Source: Melitaea cinxia | Lineage: Eukaryota > Arthropoda > Insecta > Lepidoptera > Nymphalidae | Reading direction: 5' to 3' | NCBI RefSeq assembly: GCF_905220565.1 | Contig: NC_059404.1 | Span: 4,182,472 to 4,246,471 of the forward strand | DNA length: 64,000 nt | Shown here: positions 38,093 through 49,500 of the stretch, piece after piece | How the letters are laid out: each line of letters starts with the position of its first letter | Numbering within the stretch: the stretch's first letter is position 1 | Position numbers and translations under genes: made by a program | The notes under the pieces: generated by a model | The model's input: the letters and a program-made list of their open reading frames with translations, nothing else | What the model was told of the DNA's origin: nothing | The model's database searches: none

Positions 38093-38193
38093 ATGAACGA
38101 TCTAAACGATCTCATCATCGGCGTTCGCCTACGTCACACCGGCGGAGGAGACACCATCGCGACGAGTCTTCACCACGTTCACCTCCTGAACAG
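38093..38193 (+). CDS. Candidate small first exon with strong donor
   Basis: ATG at 38093 opens 33 codons without a stop up to CAG|GTGAGT, a consensus donor at 38194. The peptide has no known domain. The exon ends in phase 2, which does not fit the phase-0 kinase exon at 49107. The exon may be untranslated leader spliced to another exon, with the ATG an upstream frame. Only the donor is convincing. Confidence 0.3.
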
Positions 38194-38624
38194 GTGAGTC
38201 TTACCGTTTCTAATTATTTTATTGATTAGGACGTGTGAAAGTATAGCGTGAATTTCTGAAAACCAACGCTCGCCATCACTTACCCGACATTGAGGTGTTC
38301 ATCCGAAAACCCGTCTAAAACTCGCTCCTTTAGTTTAAAGTACTTGCCGTAAGCAAAGCCCGGAACCAGAATAAAGCATAAAACGTCACCGTGCTTGTAG
38401 CGGGACAGGTTTGGCATTAGATTGCGCGTGCGCATGCGCCTCCGTCCGTGAAGACGTACGCGAGAGACGGCGACCTCTTCGCGCTTGCGGCCTGTTCTAT
38501 TTGTGTTCGCCTTCGTCACTCGGTTCGCCTTCAGTCAGTCGAAAAGCTCAACCGGCCGCCCAGCGCGTCTTTACCGTCGCACTAAAATTCAAGTAGCTCG
38601 CGCTGCGGGCGGCCAGTGCGAGCC

Positions 38625-40502
38625 ATGGCTGCGCAACCACCGCGCCCGCCCCCCAACAACTTACTCTTCAGCGGACCCCCACCGTCCTTACCTCGAGTAC
38701 TTTTAGTGCCAAGTGACGCCTCGAAGGATTATGCTAAAACTGATACTGCAATTGATGTAGTTCATAACCAAAGCAACGATGCAGACAACTTGGGTGAAAT
38801 AAACAACGTGGGTGTGCCTACTTATGATGAACTGTTTAGTGATCAAGTAGAAAAATACGTATACGAAGAAGAACCTTTAAAGGATCAACACTGTCACGAT
38901 TTTGATTATTTCCGTCGGGCGCGCAGTTTTGATATTTCTGATATGTATGTGATAAGTCACGAAAACGTCGACGATCATGCTTTTAGACATCGGCGGTCCG
39001 AACCGGATTTGTCAAAATACGGTTTATTTGTCGAAGCTGAAATTTCGGTGCAACCTTTACAACCACCACCTCTTGTTTTAAACAATCCTTTTTATGATGG
39101 TTCCTATGCGTTAACATCTAGTGACTTAAATGAAAATATAGTTATGTTACCAGAAAACTATTTAGCATTCGAAGACTCTTTTGTACCGTCTTGGGATTAC
39201 AAACCAGAATATATTTTAAATCAGGAAGTAAATCCGCCATTATATTACGATGGACTTCCACTGATACCGCCTAACGATCCGTGGTCTTCATACGGGAACT
39301 CAAACACTGCATTCGAATATTACACACCTCAGTTCGAAATACCGACTGAAGATGGTGTACAGTACATGCGATTAAGTGATTATGCTATACCTCAGTACAT
39401 GAGTCTTCCGATGATTGAGCAAGCGCCAATAAGTTCCTCTAATACGAATAATAAAGAGTCAGAAATAGTAAACAAACATAATGGTAGTACAGATAATTTG
39501 AAAAATGTAATCAATGAAAGTAATAAAATACAAACAAAGGCAAATCCATCTGTTTCTTCTGTTGCAACAAATATTCCATTAAAGGAAGAGGATAAAATGT
39601 GTGCTATAGAATCAACCGTTAACCGAGAATCATCTAGAAGTGAAGAATCTTTTAATGCGGATATCTCTATTGATGCAACGTCTAGTTTGGCATTTATGCC
39701 TAGTAGTAAAAGTTCACAAAGACCTTGTGGGACAGAAGATACCAGTGACGACACTTCTCCATGTTCAACTGATTATCATGAAGCTTCAGCGCTTGATTTA
39801 GCTCAAAGCTTAGATGAATTATCTTGTTGTGGTAGTACTGACTTCTCTCAAAGTAGAGATGAACCATCTCCAGTAAATGAAGATCAACCGAATGAAATCA
39901 AACAAAATGCTTGCAATGGCCCACGTATGTCAGAACCAAATAAACCACTGACAAATGTACCTCTCAGTCAGTTACCTTCCATTCCATTTCACAAACAAGA
40001 ACCGACGGAACCTTATGTTCCAATCAATTCAGAGAAAAATAGTAATATAAATAAAATAAATTCTTCAACGAACACTGAAACTGTGGCGAGTGGTGGACAT
40101 GTTCCTAGTAATAGTGTAAAGTTAACCCAGAGTGCATCTAATAACAATAATAATAAAGTTCTAAAGCCACTTACGCCAGTCAAATTTGTGAATAATGTAG
40201 AGACATTATTTACCAAGGGAATCAAACAACATCCTCATCCTCCTGCCGTACCACCTGCTTGGCTGACGAAAACGCCTCCCGATAATCAAGAGAAAGCGAC
40301 AAAACAAGAAGTACCTGAGATCCTTATTCACAACACTGAAGGAGAGATGAATAGCTATGTCAAAAGTTCGACTTCATCTACAAATCATTCTGTTACTGTA
40401 AATAAACCACCTTTGGAACCTCAACCATCGTGTTCTTATGCGCCGCCTGTGCCTCCTCAACCTTCGCAACTTAAGCCTGATAAGCAACCAAAAGAAGTAG
40501 AG
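38625..40502 (+). CDS. Doa: Doa alternative first coding exon 1 (626 codons)
   Basis: ATG 38625 has good context (GAGCCATGG) with an in-frame TAA not far upstream. The frame ends at GAG|GTCAGC (donor at 40503), phase 0; unspliced it would stop seven bases later. The protein is low-complexity and acidic: a Pro-rich start (PPRPPPNN), repeated Ser/Asn/Thr stretches, Pro-rich pieces (PPAVPPAW, PPVPPQPSQL) near the end, and a RRARSFDISDMY / RRSEPDL pair around residues 90-130 that looks like phosphorylation or 14-3-3 docking sequence. No folded domain is seen. It is assigned to Doa from position, orientation and matching phase, not from recognised homology. Confidence 0.75.
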
Positions 40503-43500
40503 GTCAGCTAACTTGTTTTATTACTGTTTTATACAAAATATTTTTGAAAGACATGCTTAATATTTCGCTTGTTACTAATAACTGTAACCAACGTCGGGTA
40601 CATTTATAATACTGAGATCATAGTGCGTCTATTTCAAATTATTTTATTAGGTCAAGGATTCCTAGATCAAACAATCCTTTCAACGTATCTATCCAAACAT
40701 CTTCATCGTATTAATAGTATTTTCTTTTACAATGTTTGTAAGGGCTGATCTTTTTAGTAATTCTACTTTTGATATTCTTATAACATTGAATTAATATGAG
40801 TAACTATAACTATGAGTGAACTTGACAATTCATTCACATGACTGGCTATATTTAAACGTAAACATTGAAAAACAACAACCCCTTTTAATAAAGAGAAACG
40901 CAATTTGATTAAGCCATCTATAATAAACAATATTTAGTCGTATAACCAACAAAAATAGATCAGCAGCTGGCATGAACTATGCAATTTCAATAGCGTTCGT
41001 TAGATGGCGCCACGCGTTGCGTTAGCTGAATAAACGAAGTGCGCTTGCGCACAGAAATAGCGGCGATCACCTTCACCTAGGCGAAACTCCGGCATGCCCG
41101 CTGTTGTGATAACTGCCCTCCGCACGCGCCGCCCACTCGATCATGGTATCACCGCAACAACGACCACCCAAAATTAAACTATGCATTTTTTTTGTATTAG
41201 AAACCATTTAATATTTTAGAATGTTTTTTTATTTCTAATTTCTAATTAACTAGCCCGTTGGCGCAGTTTGTAGTGACCCTGCTTTCTGCTCCGAGGGTTG
41301 TGGGTTCGATTCCCACCCCGAGTCTGGGTGTAATATAAATATTTATTTATATATTTATATATGTATTATTTATAAGTATGTTTATCGAAAAAAAAATATG
41401 TAGCTGTATACCAGTCGGCTGTAACCTATAACACAAGCATTAAGTTGCTTACTTTAGGAACAGACGACCGTGTGTGTATTGTGTAAATATTTATTTATTT
41501 ATTATTTATTTTATTTCTTACATTTAGGATATTTTGTATACTGAACGCCTCACGAATTATTTAATCGAGAATAATCAAGCTGCACACTTACGCTTCAATT
41601 GTTTTGAATTGTTCAACAAAAACCTTAAATTGATACTCGTTGCAACTAGCACGAACCAGACTAGAGTGAGTCGGAAACATGATTCCGATCTCTTGAGTAA
41701 TACAAATTTTTGTTTCGATAAAATTCTTTTCTTTTAACTTGCATTTATTAGAAAGGAAAATCATTATCATAAATTATATATATCATATATATACACTAAA
41801 GTTAAGAGTCAAGATGTTTACCTCCCTTTTTTAAAAAAAATCTCACAATTACTCCACATAAATTATATATCATTTTATATATAATTACTTTCTCTACCGG
41901 CATCCACAACTAAAAAATTTAAACTATTTAAAAAATAAGGAAGGCTATTTTTTTTCTCAAATCAACGCGGGTAATACCGCGGGGCCCAGCTACTAATATA
42001 AAATAGTTTAAGTTCATTGTTAAAAAAAAAATATTTTGAAAGAATATGATAGTAAATAAATATTACATTTTTCCGCAATGGAACAAACTAGAATAAAAAA
42101 GATATATGTAATAATAATAATAAATAAATATCTACACAATACACACACGGTCGTCTGTTCCTAAAGTAAGCAATTTAATGCTTGTGTTATAGGTAACAGC
42201 CGACTGGTGTAGCTACTTTTTTTTTTTTTTCGTTAAACATACTTATAGATAATACATATATAAAGAAATATATATATTACACCCAGACTCGGGGTGGGAA
42301 TCGAACCCACAACCCCCGGAGCAGAAAGCAGGGTCACTCCAATTCCGCCAACGGGTTAGTCATGTACCACAAAGAGGACACAGCATTTGGAATATATACT
42401 TATACTCATATTATAAAAAGGTAAAGTTTCTAACTTTGTTTGTAGAGGGTAATCTTCGCAAATACTTATCCGATCATAAAAATTCTTTCACTTACAGAAA
42501 ACTACACTATTCAGGTGTGATATAGGCTATATTTTATTGTTATTGAACAAAAAATTCAGTGAAAAATAATAGTACCCATATGTAAATCAAGTCGGAGAAA
42601 TGCGAGCAAGATGAAAACTTTACTATATATTTGCATCACAAAAATAATAATTAACGCCCAACGAAGTGGGCACGGGTCGGCTAGTGTATAATATTTTAAG
42701 AGAAAATAAAGTACTTTCACTACATTTTTAATTACATTCGAACAGATATGATTTAGTATTTTTACAGCATATATTCTATGTTAATGTTTTATGAGGTTAT
42801 CCTTGCTACTCATAGCTTATTATTCCATACCAAAGCGTTATTAAAACGCATTTCTAATTTTAAAAAAAGCTGGCTATTTTTACTTGCGTATGTTGTCTTG
42901 TGTTACAATGATGACGTTTCGACAGATGTCTGCTTTTATCGCCGTCCGAAACATTAAATTACCCGCCTAAGCTTCAGGAACGTGGTAAATTGCTATCAAT
43001 CTTATCGAATAGTGAAAAATCATTTACATTTCTCGAAAGAGTTGCTAAAATAAACGTCTTTTTTTAAGTTGATAAGTTTTGTTTCAAAGATAACTAATTA
43101 TAATGTTTTCTAACATAATAGTTTTACTGTTTCATCACGTACAGTTTGAACTTATAAATATAAAGATAAGAATTATATACCGTGTTCTCAACCACTAGTC
43201 TTCACCTTTAAAAATAAATTTATTTTGTATAATTCTTTCGTCACTTTTATTTACATTATTTTAGCCACAAGCAATTAATTTATTTCTGATAAACTACATA
43301 CAAACATTACATTTCTTTGTCGTATGGTAATTAGTATCATCAATGAGAATGCTGATCCCGTATTACATGTTGTTATAATTTCAATATTTTAGATTACTGA
43401 GCATAGCTTGAGGTCAAGTTCGTGATCATTATCGCTTTGTTAATACGGGCACGTCGAGGCTTAGATAACACCCGTGGTCACTTTCTGTTTGGTATTGTGC

Positions 43501-46500
43501 CGTTCCTTCCGGCCGGCCTTGTATATACCGCTCGTATTCCCAATTATCTGTATACAAACTTACGATATGGGTATCTCCGATTTATATTAATCGCATGTCA
43601 CATATTCAGTAATGGGTTTTATTCGTTTAAAGAAATATTTCATGCTCATTTTAAAAAATCGCCGACAAAAATCTTAGACAAGAGCCCACCTGCCAATCAC
43701 CACATACCTAACCTAAATAAATAGTCATTGACTTCTAGAAAATAATTTTAGACCAAAATATAACCCGCTCTTATTTATAAAAAAAATGACCGCATATAGA
43801 AAATAGAGAAGCTTGTAAAATAAAAATTAAATCAAGTTATAAATACATAATTTATACAAAACATCGTGCTGTTATCAGTGAGACAGACGGTCGTTTACAT
43901 TTCGATTTATTCGTAACTCACACAAACAATGCGTGGTTGACTGTGATCACGTAGTGTCGTTTGTCGAGACGGACGTTAAGCCTTACCGGTTACTACGCTC
44001 TCTTTAAGTAGTAGGGTCATAAGATTGAACTATTACACAATTGTATCTATTCGGTCTTACGAATCGTTCTTATTTTGATATGATTTTTTAAATATGACAT
44101 TAAACAAGTTGTCTTTTTTTTAAATGATTTAAATTTAATATAAATAACGTTGTTCACTGAAGTTCCAAAAAAATACTTACTCATAAACAATTACAAGAAA
44201 AGATGATGTTTATGCCCGGATAAATCCTGTTTTAACTGAAAGATTCCAACAAATTGTTCGTTCAATTAATCCTTAGCATCTTTTAATTGGTGTGCGACGA
44301 CCACTACTCGCAGTTTACGTTTAGACGTTGACAGAAGCGTGCAGATGAAAGTGTCGTCTCCACATAAATATAAAAATATGTACATACTTTTTATATAATA
44401 ATTATGTATTTATTGACGTGTTATATACGACGCTTATTCAACTAAGTAAGTAATCGAGGCATTCGAGCATTCTCTCAGCTATAGTTTGATTTCACGACAC
44501 AGTTGTGAATCAGCCGAGCAACTACCCGCCCGCCCCTTGCGTTCGCTGCTGCACCAAACGTTGTGATTGGTTTTAGTGATAAAAATGACAGAAATTTGTG
44601 TGAAAAGTGATCGCATTCATGTACCTCTGCGACTCGCGTCATTTTACGAGCTGTACAAACGGTTCCTGAAGGATCATGGGTGCAAGTGGCACGATATTGC
44701 TAAACTTCTCTCCGTCGTTGCGGAGGTCCTTTTCGATGTTGACGGCGCGTGTTGTAAGATTGCGGGCAAGGTTAGTTTCATATTGTGTTTTATAACAGGA
44801 TTAATATCGCAATAGTGATCAGATAACGATATTTATTGATACAAAACAAAACTTGAAGCGCAAGTTATTTGTGTGTTCGTAAAAATATATTTATGGGAGT
44901 TACATACGATTATTTATTTATAGCCTTTTGTAATGAATGTTTAGTTTAATGTCAAGAAATGAAGTAACAACAGTTGAGATATACGTTAGCTCGATTTTTT
45001 TTTTACTATAACACAAACTTCACCCTCAAGTCAACCGGGATTGGGGAACTAAAAAGTGGGATTTTGAACCAATCGTAACAAAGACTTCTGAGTTCCCAAT
45101 CTTTAACTTCCCTTAGTCGAGTAAACAGCTGGCATGTATAACATGTTCGTTTAGCAGTAATATCGTTCGAAAAACGTTTATGTAGTGTTCAAAATGTAAA
45201 CGTATTTTAGCCCACTCTTATTCTTTTGTTGCATCAAGCAAATCTCTCGGTTCTATTGTTTTTTATAACTCTAACGTTTGATACACTCAAGATGATATCG
45301 TGTGATCTCAAATACAGACTAAAGGATTTAAAAGAAATTATATATTCGTGCGTTTTCTGCTTCGTTTTTGAAGATATTTCATTTACGCAGGTACGTTATA
45401 ACAAACAACATGTATTCCATGTTGGCTAAGAATCTTATTTATTCCAGTAAAGTATAAGTAAGTAAAGTATGTATATTCTTACCCGTAGGCAAAACCATAT
45501 TACCTAGATATTGATCGGCATTCACTTATAAATACCATTGGCTTGGTATTTGAAAAAAAATGTGGATACTTTACCGCGAAAATATTTATTAGGAGAAAGT
45601 AACATGCAATGATTTGAAATCGAATCGCGATAATAACTCGTCCAGTATGTACGATATTTGCGACGCTTCCGTTGAATGAAATATTTAAAACCAACATTAT
45701 AGTTTCCGTTACATAAAATATGGATCATTTTAGAACTATTTTAAAAATATTAATGAGAAATTGAGAATGAATATTAAATATTTTTAAGATGATGCACATA
45801 TCTTGCATATTTTTTACTATTCATTAAACTAGAGGTGGCACGCAAAGTATATGTGTCATGTATATCGGACACGCATCATATAGTTTTATACTTGCATCCG
45901 ATATCATACTCGCCTGCGCTTGACTTTAAAAAGTGAGATAAAGACGGACTTATCGGAACAATTACTATCGATTACACATGGCACGAACAGAGATAAAGCC
46001 TGACCTACGGTTAAGTAGTTAAAGTTAGTTTACGTGGTCGAGCTGAACTGTAACGCACAGCACGCGCACGTGAAGCGGGATTGTTCAGCTTCATCCGCGC
46101 TCCATTGACCCAATTAGAGACCACTTATTGACAGAACTGTCTTGGCTCTCGAGCATATTGTTATAGCCAAAAAAAAAACTTGCAGATTTTATTGTGTGCA
46201 TCCTTGAAATAAAAACAATCTCAATTATTTCACTTAGTGCTAGAACAACGAAAACAATTTAAAATACTCCTTGTGACGATATCTAAGATAATTTATGGCA
46301 TGACTTGGTTTAGCAAAGAAATTAAATGAAATGGAACTTAACATTATTATTATTTTTACATTATTTATATTACATAAAAATATAACACAGAAAATTTGTT
46401 ATCTAAATGAAAAGAAAAGTATTAATATGTATCGCGAATGTAATGCGACGAAAATGCGCGTGCGACGGCACCTCGAAATGCGCGGGAGGGCGCTCCCACG

Positions 46501-49500
46501 GGTTGCCGATATTTTTAGTCCGCGACCATTACTTGGCACCGACGGCCGCATTCGCTTGCGTTAGTGATCTTTCTTGAATCCCTCAGTGCTAGAGCCTGTT
46601 CCCGTTTAACAACAGTTTTTATCTTATTTGTGATTATCTGAAATAAAGAAATAGTTAAACTGAATATTTAGTAGGTGATAAACAAATAATTGTGATATTA
46701 TGATTTTTACCAATTATTATGTGATATATCCGGGTTGAAGTGTTTGTAGTCTAAAATATTACTTATTCGACACAATCATGTCTAGTAGCTTAACGACCAC
46801 CGGAAGTGGAACAACCAGTCCACGACGACGGTACACTCGCGCGTCTACTACGAGTGTTACACAGCTGTTATCAGATGGATATTCCAGCATCATCAATCGC
46901 CTTACACGTCGAGGACCGTCAGAAAAAAATGATCACATTGATTCAAAATTATCTACAGCGCGTATGCGTTATGATGATAAATTATATTCAAGCAAAAACT
47001 CTGTTTTAACAAATGTGCGACGTTACGAAAACAATGGAAACATATCTTCGTACAAACCTTTTGTGTCCTCTGTAACGCCATCCGCGAAGAAATTTAGTGA
47101 CGACCGGGCCTACTCAAGTTACCTTAGCTCTCCTAAAACTCAAATTGAACAAACACCTGTACACTCAAACCCAAGTATTACCACTCTCGGTCGCAATGAC
47201 TCATTCCGTAGTGCTCACATGAAAGATAATAAATCATCATCGCTCACAAAACGTTATCCTCTCAGGGAAACTAATAATAACAATTTAGATAGCACGATTA
47301 TGTTGGGTAGCACACGTAGCCGCCTGGAAGATAAATACTCATCGGTATTGGATCGAATTGCTATCCAAAAAAAAGAAAAAGCTAGAAAAGAAAAAGAAGA
47401 TCGTGATAAAACATTAGAACCTGAATCATCGTTTTCTAGAGGCCTAATGAGGAGTTTTACTACTGCTGTGTTCGGCGAAAGTTCTTTTAAGAGAAATAAT
47501 TATTCAAGAGAAAAAACAAGGGATAAAACTCCTTTCAGAAACACTACGGATCGTCGTTTATCTAGTCATAAACAAAATGATAAAAATGAATTTAAAAATG
47601 GCTTTGACGTATCGCTGAAAGAACATCTTCAGTATGGCAAAGACAGAGATAGCATATACCGTAAACATCACAGAAGATCACTGAGGGTGGAGAAAAGTGG
47701 TAGCGATAGACGTGGTGGAAAATTAACTTTAAGACCTGTCGATATAAGTTTAAGTTCTGGAGCTAGAGATTTAATTTCACCGCTTCAGCAAGAGATCAAT
47801 AATGAAACCAAAATAAATTCTACGAAAACACCTGCTTCTTCCCCATTCAATGAAAGTGGGAGACAGAAACAAATTTATTTCCCATCGAGTGACGAAGACG
47901 ACGATAAGACTCCGGTTGGTGACCAAGTACTTAACGAACGCGAGACACGGCGAAAAGAAATTCAAAGTCTTATAATGAAATATGCTCACTTAGACGAAGT
48001 TTACAGTCGTATTACTGAAAAAGAATCTAACGGAGTATCAAATGCCTTAGTACACAAGAAATTGGAGCCTATTAATGTAGGAGATGTGGTGGCTTTGCCG
48101 CCGGAATTGCGCAGCCGTCAACGGGCACAAAAGCCACGGCACCTGATGCGACGTGCGGCCACGCCGCCTGTAAGCAACAAGCTAGCAAAATCGACCGCTT
48201 GCGTCTTTGTGTGCCGCTAACTATAACCTGGTCCGTTATTATTGATAACAATGCAACTATTTGTAAAAAAAATTGATCCATTTTAAATTATTTTAGAATT
48301 ATATGACGTTGCATGTATGTAGTTTGCCAAAAAAATACTGAATTTGATGTACTAGGGTACAAAGTAATAGGTAGTAAATAAAAATAAAAACAAGAGGGTA
48401 TGAATAAATATTTATGTAACTCCTCGAGTTATCAACTAACCAATCAACTGTTGTGTCAAATGTTTGTTAAGCCAAAGTCAAAAAACGTAAACATTCTGCA
48501 ATGATAGTGCATGTGATGATTTTTCTTTTGCGTGATTTTAAATGTAATATGTCTTCGTTTTCCGAGAAAAGTTCCGTAAAAAAAGATAAACACGATGCTG
48601 CTAGCACAAGTGTGGTACGTGTTAGTAAAGTGAATTCAATTTAAAAGATAATTTTAGACGGGATCGGGTGGACACTGTTAACCTAATGAACCAGAGTATG
48701 AAAGGTGGCGCGTGGAAGTCGTGCGAGAGTGAAAGGTACGTCGGAATCCTTCCAGAGTACCTCCCGCCCTGCCCATCCCCATCCAAGCCCTCTCCAGTCC
48801 TCGCGAGCGGCGCGCTTTCAAAGGCGGGTGCCCGAGTGTCCCTCGGGCTCCCGCCGCGGCGCAAGTGCCGCACCGCAGCGCCCACCCGTCCGCCCTCTAA
48901 CAGCATGTACGACACACCATACCAATTGTCGCTTGTCTGACGGGCAACCGTTCCATTGTCTGATTGTTGGGTACAACACTACTCGGGTCGTGGCGAACGC
49001 GTGGCGCTCTCCGTGGCATGTGGCTGGTGCGTGTGGCGTGTTGGCGTGTTGGCGTGTGGCGCGTGCGGCGGCGGCGACTCGGCGGCGTGCGGCGCGCGGC
49101 CTGCAGAGCTCCCGGGCACGCTCCTCCGTCAAGGACGACAAGGACGGACATCTGGTGTACTGGCCCGGATATGTCATGGGAGCGAGATGTTCGTGTCCAC
49201 ACCATACCTTTAACACTTGTTTACGCGACACACAACACACTACACTCATCCGACACACACCCATACTACCTACTCATCACACAGACACACATTTACTGTC
49301 GTAGAAACGAGCATTATACACTAACACATTGCACTTAAAGATCGACGACAGAAACTCGGAAATGACTATCATTCGTCACTTCACCCACAGTCAAGCCCCT
49401 AAGAAGTGATTTGAATTATGAAGATTCCAGACTTACTATAATTATTATTATTGCTTGTGACTTTTTTATTTTCATTCTAAATAACAGAGGCCGCCGTAAC

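Noticed and set aside
48818..49264. 148-codon minus-strand frame opposite the first kinase exon
   Set aside because: Shadow of GC-rich DNA; no domain, and it overlaps a confidently identified exon.
48705..49304. 199-codon GC-rich open frame with ATG-like start, overlapping the kinase exon
   Set aside because: Most of it is Arg/Ala/Pro/Val-rich translation of GC-rich intron; only the part from 49107 matches the kinase family. Kept as a possible unspliced start only.
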